DNA from: Saprospiraceae bacterium UBA2365
GTDB taxonomy: Bacteria > Bacteroidota > Bacteroidia > Chitinophagales > Saprospiraceae
NCBI GenBank assembly: GCA_002344345.1
Contig: DDTL01000134.1
Coordinates: 1-7,737 of the forward strand
Direction of reading: 5' to 3'
Length of the DNA stretch: 7,737 bases
Shown here: piece by piece, positions 1 through 7,500 of the stretch
Position numbering within the stretch: the first letter of the stretch is position 1
Layout: the number at the start of each line of letters is the position of its first letter
Program-made: the position numbers and the translations under genes
Notes under the pieces: generated by a model
What the model saw: the letters and a program-made list of their open reading frames with translations, nothing else
The model's database searches: none
Told to the model about the DNA's origin: nothing

Positions 1-58
1 TTAACCCTTGATTCGCACTATTTGCTAATATTGAGCGCTGAATTAAAGCATAATACCC

Positions 59-1564
59 ATGAGTGAAACATACAGTAACAGTTCAGAGATTCTAAACGAG
101 CTGAAGAAAGTCAAGAATTTATTGCTGGAAAAAGAAAAAGCATTTGAACATTTATTTGAAAGTATACATCCCGATCACCAGATCAATGCCAGGAACCTCA
201 TTCATTATCTTACCTTGCGAACGATGGACATCAAAAGCCTGCAGAACGGACTTCATGCTTTTGGATTATCTTCTTTATCCATTTCGGAAAGCCATATCAT
301 GGGTCAGATCAATGCCATTTTACAGGTTTTAACCCGCAGAATTATTCATGAGGATGCTGTATGTACTTACGCGTATGCCAGACAATCGGTCAACCAGAAG
401 ATCAATGGCCTTTTTGGTCCCAAAGCATCCAAAAAACACCGGCATATCATGGTAACCATGGACAGCAAATGGCTGAATAACAACGAAAAATTTGAAGCGC
501 TCCTGAATGTCGGCATGAATATTGCGCGGGTCAATTGTGCTCATGATGAACCTGAAACCTGGTCAAAGTTCATAGAGAACATTCGTTTGGCATCCACAGC
601 CACCGGAATTCCATGTAAAATTTATATGGATCTGGCCGGACCAAAAATCCGTACCATTCTGAAAGATAAGAAAGCAATCACCATTCAAAAAGGTGAAAAA
701 ATCCTGTTGACCTCCAAATCCAGAAAAAAAGGTTCAGGTTTAAAATATCAGCTTGTGGGTTGTTCTGTAAAAAATCTGACCAACCAACTCAAACCGGGTG
801 AACGCGTATATTTTGATGATGGACTGATCAAATCTGAAGTCGTTGAGATCATTGGTGACTTTGCAGTACTTGAAATCCTTTCCATAGCTTCCGAAAAACC
901 ACGTTTAAAACATGGAAAGGGTATCAATTTCCCTGATTCGGTACTCCAGTTTCCTTCATTGACAAAATATGATGAGGAATGCCTTCCTTTCATTTCTGAA
1001 AATGCAGATATGGTAGGATATTCCTTTGTCAAAGACAAGACTGACATTCAATTGCTCCGGGAAACTTTCGGAGAAATGAAAAAACCACCGATCATCATCA
1101 AGGTTGAAAATGTTCAGGCTGTATACAATTTTCCTTCCCTGCTATTTGAGTGCATGAAGGATGAGTTGGCTGGTGTGATGATCGCCCGCGGTGATCTGGC
1201 CATCGAGATCGGTTTTGAAAAACTCAGTGAAATACAGGAAGAGATCCTGTGGATCTGCGAGGCTGCTCATATCCCGGTGATCTGGGCCACACAGGTACTG
1301 GAAAATCTCAATAAAACAGGCCTTGCTACCAGATCCGAGATCACGGACGCTGCCAGGTCTTCAGGTGCTGACTGCGTGATGCTCAATAAAGGAAAAAATA
1401 TAGTCAAAACCGTTAAAACCCTGCAGAATATTTTTGGCAGAATGGGCAATCATCAATATAAAAAGAGATTTGTCTTCCGGCCATTGACGATCGCAACCAA
1501 ATTTATAGACGATTCGGCAATGGAAGAAGTAAGTGAGGAAACCATTGTTCAGACAGAATCCTGA
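59..1564 (+). CDS. Pyruvate kinase-like protein, N-terminally extended and lacking the C-terminal domain
   Basis: It probably transfers phosphate between phosphoenolpyruvate and ADP to give pyruvate and ATP in the cytosol. Residues 1-125 form a helical extension absent from ordinary pyruvate kinases. The barrel starts near 127 with an IMVTMDS strand, and the B domain lies at about 200-300. Visible active-site residues are R157 and N159, the DLAGPKIRT loop at 191-199, K348 and E350 in IIIKVEN, D379 in MIARGDL, and T411 in WATQ. The usual SGETAKG motif after CVML is replaced by NKGKN (443-447). The chain ends about 40 residues after the barrel, so the allosteric C domain is missing. I recall a group of long bacterial pyruvate kinase-like proteins with the same extension and a VMLNKG motif; this looks like a member. 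K196 (equivalent to position 117 of the muscle enzyme) and loss of the Ser ligand (A161) suggest potassium independence. The start is the first ATG of the open frame; no Shine-Dalgarno is seen. Its role as the main pyruvate kinase is unproven. Confidence 0.88.
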   Translation: MSETYSNSSEILNELKKVKNLLLEKEKAFEHLFESIHPDHQINARNLIHYLTLRTMDIKSLQNGLHAFGLSSLSISESHIMGQINAILQVLTRRIIHEDAVCTYAYARQSVNQKINGLFGPKASKKHRHIMVTMDSKWLNNNEKFEALLNVGMNIARVNCAHDEPETWSKFIENIRLASTATGIPCKIYMDLAGPKIRTILKDKKAITIQKGEKILLTSKSRKKGSGLKYQLVGCSVKNLTNQLKPGERVYFDDGLIKSEVVEIIGDFAVLEILSIASEKPRLKHGKGINFPDSVLQFPSLTKYDEECLPFISENADMVGYSFVKDKTDIQLLRETFGEMKKPPIIIKVENVQAVYNFPSLLFECMKDELAGVMIARGDLAIEIGFEKLSEIQEEILWICEAAHIPVIWATQVLENLNKTGLATRSEITDAARSSGADCVMLNKGKNIVKTVKTLQNIFGRMGNHQYKKRFVFRPLTIATKFIDDSAMEEVSEETIVQTES

Positions 1565-2304
1565 CTTGTGGGTTCATTTGATCGGATCAGGTGACTGAAC
1601 CGGTTTTTGATCTCCTCATTGATCAGTTTGGGCATTTCGTGATATGTGTGGAATGCAGACATCATCATCAAACCGGAAATGAGTGCAGCCGCAATCCTAT
1701 ATAAAACAACTATTGAAATATCCAGGTTAAATGGCAAAGCCATCAACCAACCGTAAAATAAAAAACGGTGAAAAATGGAATAATCCTGTTTATTATCAAT
1801 ACCATCATTAAAATACATGTGAAAGGTTCTGTAAAAATACAACTTCTTTAATTCCTTAAAAGGAGCAAACAACTTTCTGGTACTCCAGGAGATAACAAGA
1901 TAATATATGGTCAGTATAAACAACAGGAAAATCAACATACCCCATTTTTCCACCATAAATGATATTGCAAAACATAAACTAAAGATCAGGATCAGAATTA
2001 AAATTCTTTTATTAAGCCAAAAACTCAATAAAGATCTATGGTATTTTTTCCTGCAATACTTTTTGATCTCCCTTTGTTTTTCATTAAGAAAAAAAGCAAA
2101 TCCGGTTATTGGAAACCGGCTGTACACATTTTCCAGCACCTGTTCGAAATCCAGCAAAGGATGATCCATCATTTCAATATCAATCCTGCCCGCCAGTTCT
2201 TTCACTACTTCATCCTGCAAATCCAGATCTTCAACCCCTTTGGATTTGGCGAAAGCGAATAATGTCACTTTCTGTTCATCTGTTAAACTGATCATTTCTG
2301 CCAT
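1549..2304 (-). CDS. Hypothetical multi-pass membrane protein
   Basis: I do not recognise this 251-aa protein. Residues 1-95 are soluble, mostly charged and helical. Two strongly hydrophobic segments follow at about 101-118 and 121-140, separated by only a few residues as in a helical hairpin. A basic, aromatic linker (141-180) leads to a second hydrophobic pair at about 181-193 and 196-216, and the tail is hydrophilic. It is probably an inner-membrane protein with both ends in the cytoplasm. There are no catalytic motifs, and four-helix proteins of this kind occur as poorly conserved orphans in Bacteroidota. The stop codon lies inside the end of the convergent pyruvate kinase-like gene (16-base overlap). 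ATG at 2302-2304 is the first start; a second Met three codons in is an alternative. No Shine-Dalgarno is visible, which is normal for Bacteroidota. No convincing promoter was found upstream; the nearest -7-like match (TAATTTTC on the minus strand, 2401-2408) has one mismatch and no -33 partner. Confidence 0.75.
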   Translation of the reverse strand: MAEMISLTDEQKVTLFAFAKSKGVEDLDLQDEVVKELAGRIDIEMMDHPLLDFEQVLENVYSRFPITGFAFFLNEKQREIKKYCRKKYHRSLLSFWLNKRILILILIFSLCFAISFMVEKWGMLIFLLFILTIYYLVISWSTRKLFAPFKELKKLYFYRTFHMYFNDGIDNKQDYSIFHRFLFYGWLMALPFNLDISIVVLYRIAAALISGLMMMSAFHTYHEMPKLINEEIKNRFSHLIRSNEPTSQDSV

Positions 2305-2551
2305 AGTTATAGAGTTAGTTGGTGAGTAAAGTCGATCGGTAATCCTGTGTGTTATACATTCCAGGTATTCTTTAATGGGTAACAGGAGATGAAATTAGTT
2401 GAAAATTATTGAATTATACGAAATATATAAAAAAAAATGATTGGAAAAATGATTTTGGAAAAATCTGTCAGGTTATGTTATAATTAGTTTTGATGCCTTC
2501 AGGATCATCGAACTGAGGTGGTATTATCAGACAGAGTTCCTGTCCTCGCTG
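2305..2551. other. Intergenic region between divergently placed genes
   Basis: This stretch separates the minus-strand membrane protein gene from the plus-strand small ORF. It is AT-rich in the centre, with an A-run at 2429-2437 followed by a short imperfect tandem duplication (ATGATTGGAAAA at 2437-2448, ATGATTTTGGAAAAA at 2449-2463). The only supported signal is the rightward promoter candidate at 2464-2492. I see no RNA gene, strong hairpin terminator or attachment-site-like repeat. Confidence 0.5.
2464..2492 (+). promoter_or_regulatory. Candidate Bacteroidota-type promoter
   Basis: TAGTTTTG at 2485-2492 matches the Bacteroidota -7 consensus TAnnTTTG exactly. TCTG at 2464-2467 is one base off the TTTG -33 element, with a 17-base gap. 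Transcription would begin around 2498, some 50 bases before the small ORF at 2552, and could continue into the secreted-protein genes. Chance matches are not rare in AT-rich DNA, so this is tentative. Confidence 0.35.
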
Positions 2552-2839
2552 ATGGAATTCAAGGTCTACTACAGGTTCACGCAGAGCGCTCCGGGTTCTA
2601 CCACTACCGGTGGAGCTCAGGATGAGAGGTGGAAGTTGGTCAAAACACTCTCTGTAGCTGATGCGATAAAAACTGCCGAAGCGATACAGTTCGATGGCTA
2701 TGCCTTTGTCCACGACCTCGGCATCCGCGCCAATGAAGTCTCCCTCCAAAACACAGAATACCGCATTGTCGCCTACCACAAGGACGGAGGCAGCTCTCTG
2801 CCTGCTACGGTGATCGTGGGGAATTTGGGAGGGAATTGA
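2552..2839 (+). CDS. Small hypothetical protein or gene remnant
   Basis: This is a 95-aa ORF with no family I recognise. It has no signal peptide, membrane segment or cysteine. The product reads like a real soluble alpha/beta protein: an N-terminal strand (EFKVYYRFTQ), a Gly/Ser/Thr-rich turn, a helix around residues 34-46 (SVADAIKTAEAIQ), and a strand with a hairpin near the end (EYRIVAYHKDGG). Codons are clearly richer in G/C at third positions than the genes on its right (about 45-53% GC by eye in its middle, against 20-35% in parts of the later genes). The frame is open upstream to 2453 without another ATG, so ATG 2552 is the only standard start, but the ORF could also be the tail of a decayed larger gene. 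A candidate promoter at 2464-2492 supports transcription. The opposite strand also lacks stops over 2468-2779, so the coding strand is not certain. Confidence 0.45.
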   Translation: MEFKVYYRFTQSAPGSTTTGGAQDERWKLVKTLSVADAIKTAEAIQFDGYAFVHDLGIRANEVSLQNTEYRIVAYHKDGGSSLPATVIVGNLGGN

Positions 2840-2895
2840 GTTGCAGACATCACTTGATTAAGTATAAGATTTTAATGATGAGGTAAATATTTTTT

Positions 2896-4449
2896 ATGCA
2901 AACGATCAAAACCATAGTAACTGTTTTACTGCTGATCTCGTCAACCACCGGATGGAGTCAGCATTATATCCAAATGACTGATTTAACGGGTTTCGGGTAT
3001 TCAGCAAGTGAAATTACTTTATTGGAAACAGCATCCACAACACTTGTAAATGCATTGCCTGAAGCATACAGAGATTCATTCAAAGTGTATGATTTTGGTT
3101 TTTATCCGTTAAATGTATATATTGAGGGTCGTTATCAGGAAGTATTCGATGATATGAAATTCAAAATTGAAAGTCAATCAAAATATTATTTGATATTTGG
3201 CCGGATGGTCAATAACAAAGATGTCGGATTGTGGGTAGATTTCGCGATCCCGGATGTTGAAAATTTTCCGTGCATCGATCAGGATATATTGCAAAGCATG
3301 TTGAGACAGGTCCAATACAAAGGAACGAAAGTTGAGGATCCTTTTGATTTCTGTACAACTGAAATTGAAATCATAAATTTCTTAAAAGAAAAGTTCGCTT
3401 GCCGTGAAATCTGTGATAATGGAATAGATGATGACGGAGATGGATGGATTGATTGCAACGATCCTGATTGCTATTTGAGGAATGGAGGGCAAAGACGAAG
3501 TACTGAATGCGCCGGACAAGCGGTTTTCAGAGAATTCCCGGATCAAAAATTTGGTTTTGACGACAATAAAATAAAACCATATCCAACATATCACACACCC
3601 CTGGGCAAAGGCATTCCGTGGAAATCATTGGGCGTTGGCGTTGAAGATCAGGTAAATATAGAGATATCAGATCAGTTGGTTCTGGTTGATCTTGAATATG
3701 TAGCGACGGGAGTGGTAATTATTGGTAACAATAATCCGAGAGATTATGCAGAAACGATCACCATCAGGGGAGATGTCAAAACCCAGGATGCAAAGATAGA
3801 AGTGCGGCATAAGGATGGTTCGGTGATCGGTGGATTGATGATAAAAGTACTCGAACCAAAATCCATGATTTTGAACCTTGTTTTGATGAAGCTGCCGGAG
3901 GATCCTGATTACCCGGAACTAAACTTCCAGAAGAGCCAGCTGGAAGATGCTTTAAACAGTTGTTTTAAGCAGGTGAACGTGGATTGGACCGTAAATCCCA
4001 TAGATAAGTATGAGTATGATTTTGATATGAATGATAATAATATTATGGATACATACCTGGAGGAAGATCGAAACTGCATGATTTATCTTTCACAGAACTT
4101 TGTTTCACTATATATAAATAGATATTATCCATACGAACAACCTCAATTAATGGACAGAACCGCTACTATACTATTGTATCAATCATTGCAAAATAGAGAT
4201 GAACTAACAGGAGAGCTTTATTTTTTAAATGGGAATATGTCATATGAGGGTCCACCTCATATTTATGGTGCAGTCTCTACTAGTTTTCAGTATAGCATGC
4301 GTACAGTTGCCCATGAACTTGGACACAGAATGGGTTGGAATGATGTTTTTCTTGAGTTTGAAGGAACTTACACCCCAAACGAAGATATTTTCACTTTGAT
4401 GGATTATAATTATGAATCAGGATGGAAAATAAGAGCTTATCAATGGTGA
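2896..4449 (+). CDS. Secreted metzincin-like zinc metallopeptidase with modular N-terminal domain
   Basis: This is a predicted exported zinc endopeptidase of 517 aa. Residues 1-22 form a Sec signal peptide, cleaved probably after WSQ. Residues 23-170 form a domain shared with the 658-aa protein downstream (YIQ...DL.GF, FKVY.FGFY at 62-70, YYLIFGR at 97-103). Residues 173-192 are a cysteine-bracketed acidic loop (C173, C187, C192; D178, D180, D182) that should bind calcium. A beta-rich region follows, then from about 320 a catalytic domain of a type I recall in large Bacteroidota surface and toxin proteins. The active site is H473-E474-x-x-H477-x-x-G480-x-x-D483, with Asp as third zinc ligand as in snapalysin-type enzymes; M502 in LMDY is a good Met-turn. 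The chain stops 15 residues after the Met-turn, at a YQW that in remembered relatives continues into further domains, so it may be a shortened form. No type IX sorting domain is seen at the C-terminus. The next gene overlaps its end by 28 bases, implying coupled translation. The substrate is unknown: it could be a stand-alone protease effector or a processing enzyme for its paralogue. Confidence 0.8.
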   Translation: MQTIKTIVTVLLLISSTTGWSQHYIQMTDLTGFGYSASEITLLETASTTLVNALPEAYRDSFKVYDFGFYPLNVYIEGRYQEVFDDMKFKIESQSKYYLIFGRMVNNKDVGLWVDFAIPDVENFPCIDQDILQSMLRQVQYKGTKVEDPFDFCTTEIEIINFLKEKFACREICDNGIDDDGDGWIDCNDPDCYLRNGGQRRSTECAGQAVFREFPDQKFGFDDNKIKPYPTYHTPLGKGIPWKSLGVGVEDQVNIEISDQLVLVDLEYVATGVVIIGNNNPRDYAETITIRGDVKTQDAKIEVRHKDGSVIGGLMIKVLEPKSMILNLVLMKLPEDPDYPELNFQKSQLEDALNSCFKQVNVDWTVNPIDKYEYDFDMNDNNIMDTYLEEDRNCMIYLSQNFVSLYINRYYPYEQPQLMDRTATILLYQSLQNRDELTGELYFLNGNMSYEGPPHIYGAVSTSFQYSMRTVAHELGHRMGWNDVFLEFEGTYTPNEDIFTLMDYNYESGWKIRAYQW

Positions 4450-5423
4450 TTTTGTACTTAGTGTTATTGTTAGTTATTCCCATTCCTGGAGATGGACAAA
4501 TTGACAGTCTAAGGAATTTAATCGGCCGTGCATTAATAGATCAAAATGTGCCTCTACCTATAGATTGGGAAACAAATAATATGGTTTTGCGTAAAACAAC
4601 TTTTGAATTATTGCATATGAATGAAGTTGAATATACCCAGGAGGGCTTGTTCAATGTAATTTCAAAAGCCACCTTGGTTGATTATGATAATAAATCTGAT
4701 TCATTACTTTTAAATGAATTGTTTATAAGATCTCCCAGGATTGATTCACTTTTTTATTGGAGAGGAAGTATTCCGGGCACATTTCTTAAATCAAGTTACA
4801 ACTCCGAACTTCTGGACAAGATCTCGTTTTTTGTCAAACCTGAATCTGTCTTGTATTGGGAAAGCTATACACCTTATTATCTTTCATTCCTTAATATCGA
4901 AGGCATAGATTCAACATTGTTGTTTGTTAAAAAAAATATTAAGAGTATCAATCAATTGCGTAAGGCAAATAATTATTTTATTGAGTTTGATACTATGACT
5001 ATTAATGTATGCCTGGCACGATTAGGTATAATGAATGATACTGTTGTCATCGATCAACTGAAAAATTATTATAAGCTCCAAAACTCCCGAACTTATTTGC
5101 AATACTTTAGAAAGTTATCTCAAATACGAACAAAATATGCTTTTCAACAAATTGGGGATGTTCTAATTTCCGATCTTGAACATATAGGGTCGCTGGAATG
5201 GAAGATGGACATATATCGGATGGCTATATCCGGATTTATAACATATGTTTTGAATTTCCCGGATAGATCGACAAAATTCCAGGATAATTTTGATGAATGG
5301 CTAAAAGCAAAACGGTCGCGTGGTGGATCAAAAAATTTCTCAACAAAAGAATACATCGAAATGGCCAGAAACTGGTATATACAGAACAAAGACAATCTGG
5401 TTTTGGATTATGATAAATATTGA
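4422..5423 (+). CDS. Secreted helical protein of unknown function, candidate partner or inhibitor of the peptidase
   Basis: I do not recognise this 333-aa protein. It begins with an N-terminal hydrophobic segment (residues 8-22) ending in a GDGQ context, consistent with a Sec signal peptide; no lipobox cysteine is present, so a soluble periplasmic or extracellular location is likely. The rest looks mainly alpha-helical, with Leu/Ile/Tyr-rich amphipathic stretches at about 200-290 that could be HEAT-like repeats, and it has no catalytic motif. The gene starts inside the end of the metallopeptidase gene (28-base overlap). An in-frame ATG at 4443 (Met8) would cut the overlap to 7 bases and shorten the n-region of the signal peptide; I prefer 4422 because it supplies the Lys at residue 4. 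Translational coupling to an exported protease and export to the same compartment suggest a binding partner, such as an inhibitor or immunity protein. This is inference from position only. The gene is AT-rich, with stretches near 20% GC. Confidence 0.72.
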   Translation: MENKSLSMVILYLVLLLVIPIPGDGQIDSLRNLIGRALIDQNVPLPIDWETNNMVLRKTTFELLHMNEVEYTQEGLFNVISKATLVDYDNKSDSLLLNELFIRSPRIDSLFYWRGSIPGTFLKSSYNSELLDKISFFVKPESVLYWESYTPYYLSFLNIEGIDSTLLFVKKNIKSINQLRKANNYFIEFDTMTINVCLARLGIMNDTVVIDQLKNYYKLQNSRTYLQYFRKLSQIRTKYAFQQIGDVLISDLEHIGSLEWKMDIYRMAISGFITYVLNFPDRSTKFQDNFDEWLKAKRSRGGSKNFSTKEYIEMARNWYIQNKDNLVLDYDKY

Positions 5424-5523
5424 TGGAGGAGCGATAATTATCCATCCGGTTTCTATAGACCAAGACATTTTGACATAATCAATGATAAAATTGGATTCAT
5501 TCTCAAAATAAAAAACTATTTAA

Positions 5524-7500
5524 ATGAAAACAATCAACCTTTTCCTGCTTATAAGCATTTTACTTGTTTTTTCCATATCTGCCAAAACGCAAAACAATTG
5601 TTATATCCAACTCGGGGATCTTTCAGGGTTTAATACTGCGCCTTATCAGGCAGAATTAGAGGCAGCTGCATGTGAGTTGATACAGGCTTTCCCATCTGAA
5701 TTTCAAGAACAATTCAAAGTATATAGCTTTGGTTTTTACGCACATAATGAATATATGCAGGGTGGATTTGAAGAGGCTTTTCAAAAAGTTGCGGATGAAA
5801 TCCAAACTCCGTATTATTTAGTAATAGGCAGGCAAACTGACCATACTGGAATATATTCCAGGTTTTGGGTGGAATTGGAATTGCCGACAAGGAATAATTT
5901 TAAATGTTACAATCAAGACTATATTAATAAAGTTGAATTTCAAATAATCAAATCCATTTCTGATTTTCATCTAAAATTGGATAAAATACCTGAATTATAT
6001 TTCAAAAGCGAAATTATCGGAATACATTTTTTAGAAAAGACGATTAATGAGATGGTCGAATGTTGCAATCATGATAATATAATTAGGGGTGTTTGCAGCC
6101 TTTGTAGTTGGTCATTTCAAGACATTATAGATTATTATGAAGTTAATAGCTTTATTACAGAGGAATGTGAGATATCGCAAAACATAGAATTAATTGATTC
6201 ATCATGTATTTGTTTCACCGAATGTCCAGTAGACCCTTTATTCTTGGAAGGAAATAAATATAGAATATACCATGGAACCAATTTGAGCGTATTCACCGTA
6301 AACAATGAAGAAATTGCATTAAATACTTTATTTGCTGATATACTTGAATTAGGCAAGTTATATGAGAAAGATGACATTACTTTTTTTGGTGCTTTAACTG
6401 ATCAGAGCATTTTTTACTCTTCTAATACAGAAACTTCAATACGATCATCTGACGATTTATTATCCTTAAATGATATTGAACAAAAATTCATGATAGCTCA
6501 GAAGGGGATATGGATTTCAGTAAGCTATACAAACAAAATAGCAAAATACCATATTAAAACAAAAGGCATTGACTTATTAATTAAAAACTCAAATGTTGAT
6601 ATTTTTGAAGTATTAAGATTTGTGGGAAATAAAAAAGAAATTGAGTCTCTTGAAAGTCTTCGAGTAGGAGTTTTATTTGGTCATTTCCACCAATCAATAT
6701 ATAAAAAACTATTTGAACTATTACAAACCATTGAAACTGATTATAATCAGGATCCAATTCTTCATAGGTTAGCATACATTTCTGAAATAGAAAAAATCTC
6801 CAAGTTTTTATCATATAGACATTCGGATTATGGTGAGATTGCAAAGTATCTAAATTCTTTATTGGAACCAATGACCTATGAAGAATACTTTTCACCTCAA
6901 GAAGTATATCGAGTTTATAAACTTTCATATAACATATATTTGGAATGTAAAGGGAGAACTATGATTTCAATTTTTGGACCACCGATAAAAACATTCAAAC
7001 CATTTATTGAATTTGCACTTATTGAAACGGGTTTTTTTGTTTTTGGAGAGCTTTATACTATTGGTGCAAATGCATCCTGGAAAACCATAAGTCTTTTACC
7101 ACAATCTATAAAAAATCCTGCGAAATTAGTTTGGGATAGAATAACTTTCTCATCATCATATCGACCAAATTCATTGATTCCTGAAACATTTAAACTAACT
7201 ACAAAAACAAAAGAGCAATTTTATATACAATATTCTGCAACTGACCATCTTCACCAACTAGTATTAAAGAAGAATGCATACCTAAAACCATGGTATGAAA
7301 GTCAAAAAGCATTAAGATCTCAGTTAGTTTTGGAAGATTTTGCCAAAGCTGTCGATGATATTTTAACTAAAAATCCTAATTTGCAAATGAATACAAAATA
7401 TTATTCAGGAAAATGGGAAGTAATGTTCGGATCACAAACAAATACAGTTCAATCTGATGGCCTCAGAAGAATTTATCATGCTTTATCAACTTCACAATGA
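5524..7500 (+). CDS. Secreted modular protein with toxin-like C-terminus, paralogous N-terminal domain
   Basis: This 658-aa protein has a Sec signal peptide at 1-23 (hydrophobic core LFLLISILLVF, cleavage near KTQ). Residues 26 to about 177 are homologous to the same region of the metallopeptidase two genes upstream: YIQ at 27-29, FKVY.FGFY at 64-72, YYLVIGR at 97-103, WVEL at 115-118, F.CYNQD at 126-132, almost without gaps. A cysteine cluster follows (C180, C181, C191, C194, C228, C230, C234). The middle (about 240-490) is unrecognised and mostly helical, with a hydrophobic stretch near 494-512. The last 110 residues look like a separate domain: an IPETFKL strand (552-558), SATDHLHQLV (571-580), a helix around LVLEDFAKAVDDIL, then WEVMF (631-635) and a terminal IYHAL (650-654). 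This order reminds me of C-terminal tips of polymorphic toxins, but I cannot name the family. There is no HExxH motif. It follows a 100-base gap after the 333-aa gene; its stop overlaps the next start in an ATGA junction. Composition is AT-rich (one middle stretch is near 23% GC), typical of recently exchanged effector genes. Confidence 0.75.
   Translation: MKTINLFLLISILLVFSISAKTQNNCYIQLGDLSGFNTAPYQAELEAAACELIQAFPSEFQEQFKVYSFGFYAHNEYMQGGFEEAFQKVADEIQTPYYLVIGRQTDHTGIYSRFWVELELPTRNNFKCYNQDYINKVEFQIIKSISDFHLKLDKIPELYFKSEIIGIHFLEKTINEMVECCNHDNIIRGVCSLCSWSFQDIIDYYEVNSFITEECEISQNIELIDSSCICFTECPVDPLFLEGNKYRIYHGTNLSVFTVNNEEIALNTLFADILELGKLYEKDDITFFGALTDQSIFYSSNTETSIRSSDDLLSLNDIEQKFMIAQKGIWISVSYTNKIAKYHIKTKGIDLLIKNSNVDIFEVLRFVGNKKEIESLESLRVGVLFGHFHQSIYKKLFELLQTIETDYNQDPILHRLAYISEIEKISKFLSYRHSDYGEIAKYLNSLLEPMTYEEYFSPQEVYRVYKLSYNIYLECKGRTMISIFGPPIKTFKPFIEFALIETGFFVFGELYTIGANASWKTISLLPQSIKNPAKLVWDRITFSSSYRPNSLIPETFKLTTKTKEQFYIQYSATDHLHQLVLKKNAYLKPWYESQKALRSQLVLEDFAKAVDDILTKNPNLQMNTKYYSGKWEVMFGSQTNTVQSDGLRRIYHALSTSQ

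Noticed and set aside
8..33. Possible promoter before the pyruvate kinase-like gene (TTG at 8-10, TAATATTG at 26-33)
   Set aside because: The -7 box has one mismatch to TAnnTTTG and the spacing of 15 bases is shorter than expected, so the support is too weak.
2437..2463. Short imperfect tandem repeat (ATGATTGGAAAA / ATGATTTTGGAAAAA)
   Set aside because: Two copies of about 12-15 bases in AT-rich spacer are probably slippage; no element or binding site can be argued from it.
2468..2779. Minus-strand open frame of 103 codons opposite the small ORF
   Set aside because: It covers the same bases as the plus-strand frame, whose product has a more protein-like strand/helix pattern and a promoter candidate in the right direction. 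It cannot be fully excluded without a homology search.
2841..2872. Possible promoter before the metallopeptidase gene (TTG at 2841-2843, TATAAGAT at 2863-2870)
   Set aside because: The spacing is right, but the second element does not match TAnnTTTG beyond the TA.
5470..5493. Possible promoter before the 658-aa gene (TTG at 5470-5472, TAAAATTG at 5486-5493)
   Set aside because: The -7 box has one mismatch and the spacing is only 13 bases. Co-transcription with the upstream pair is equally likely.
6581..6928. Minus-strand open frame of 115 codons inside the 658-aa gene
   Set aside because: It is opposite a well-supported coding frame with a homologous N-terminus, and its sequence shows no recognisable motif; it is a shadow of AT-rich coding DNA.
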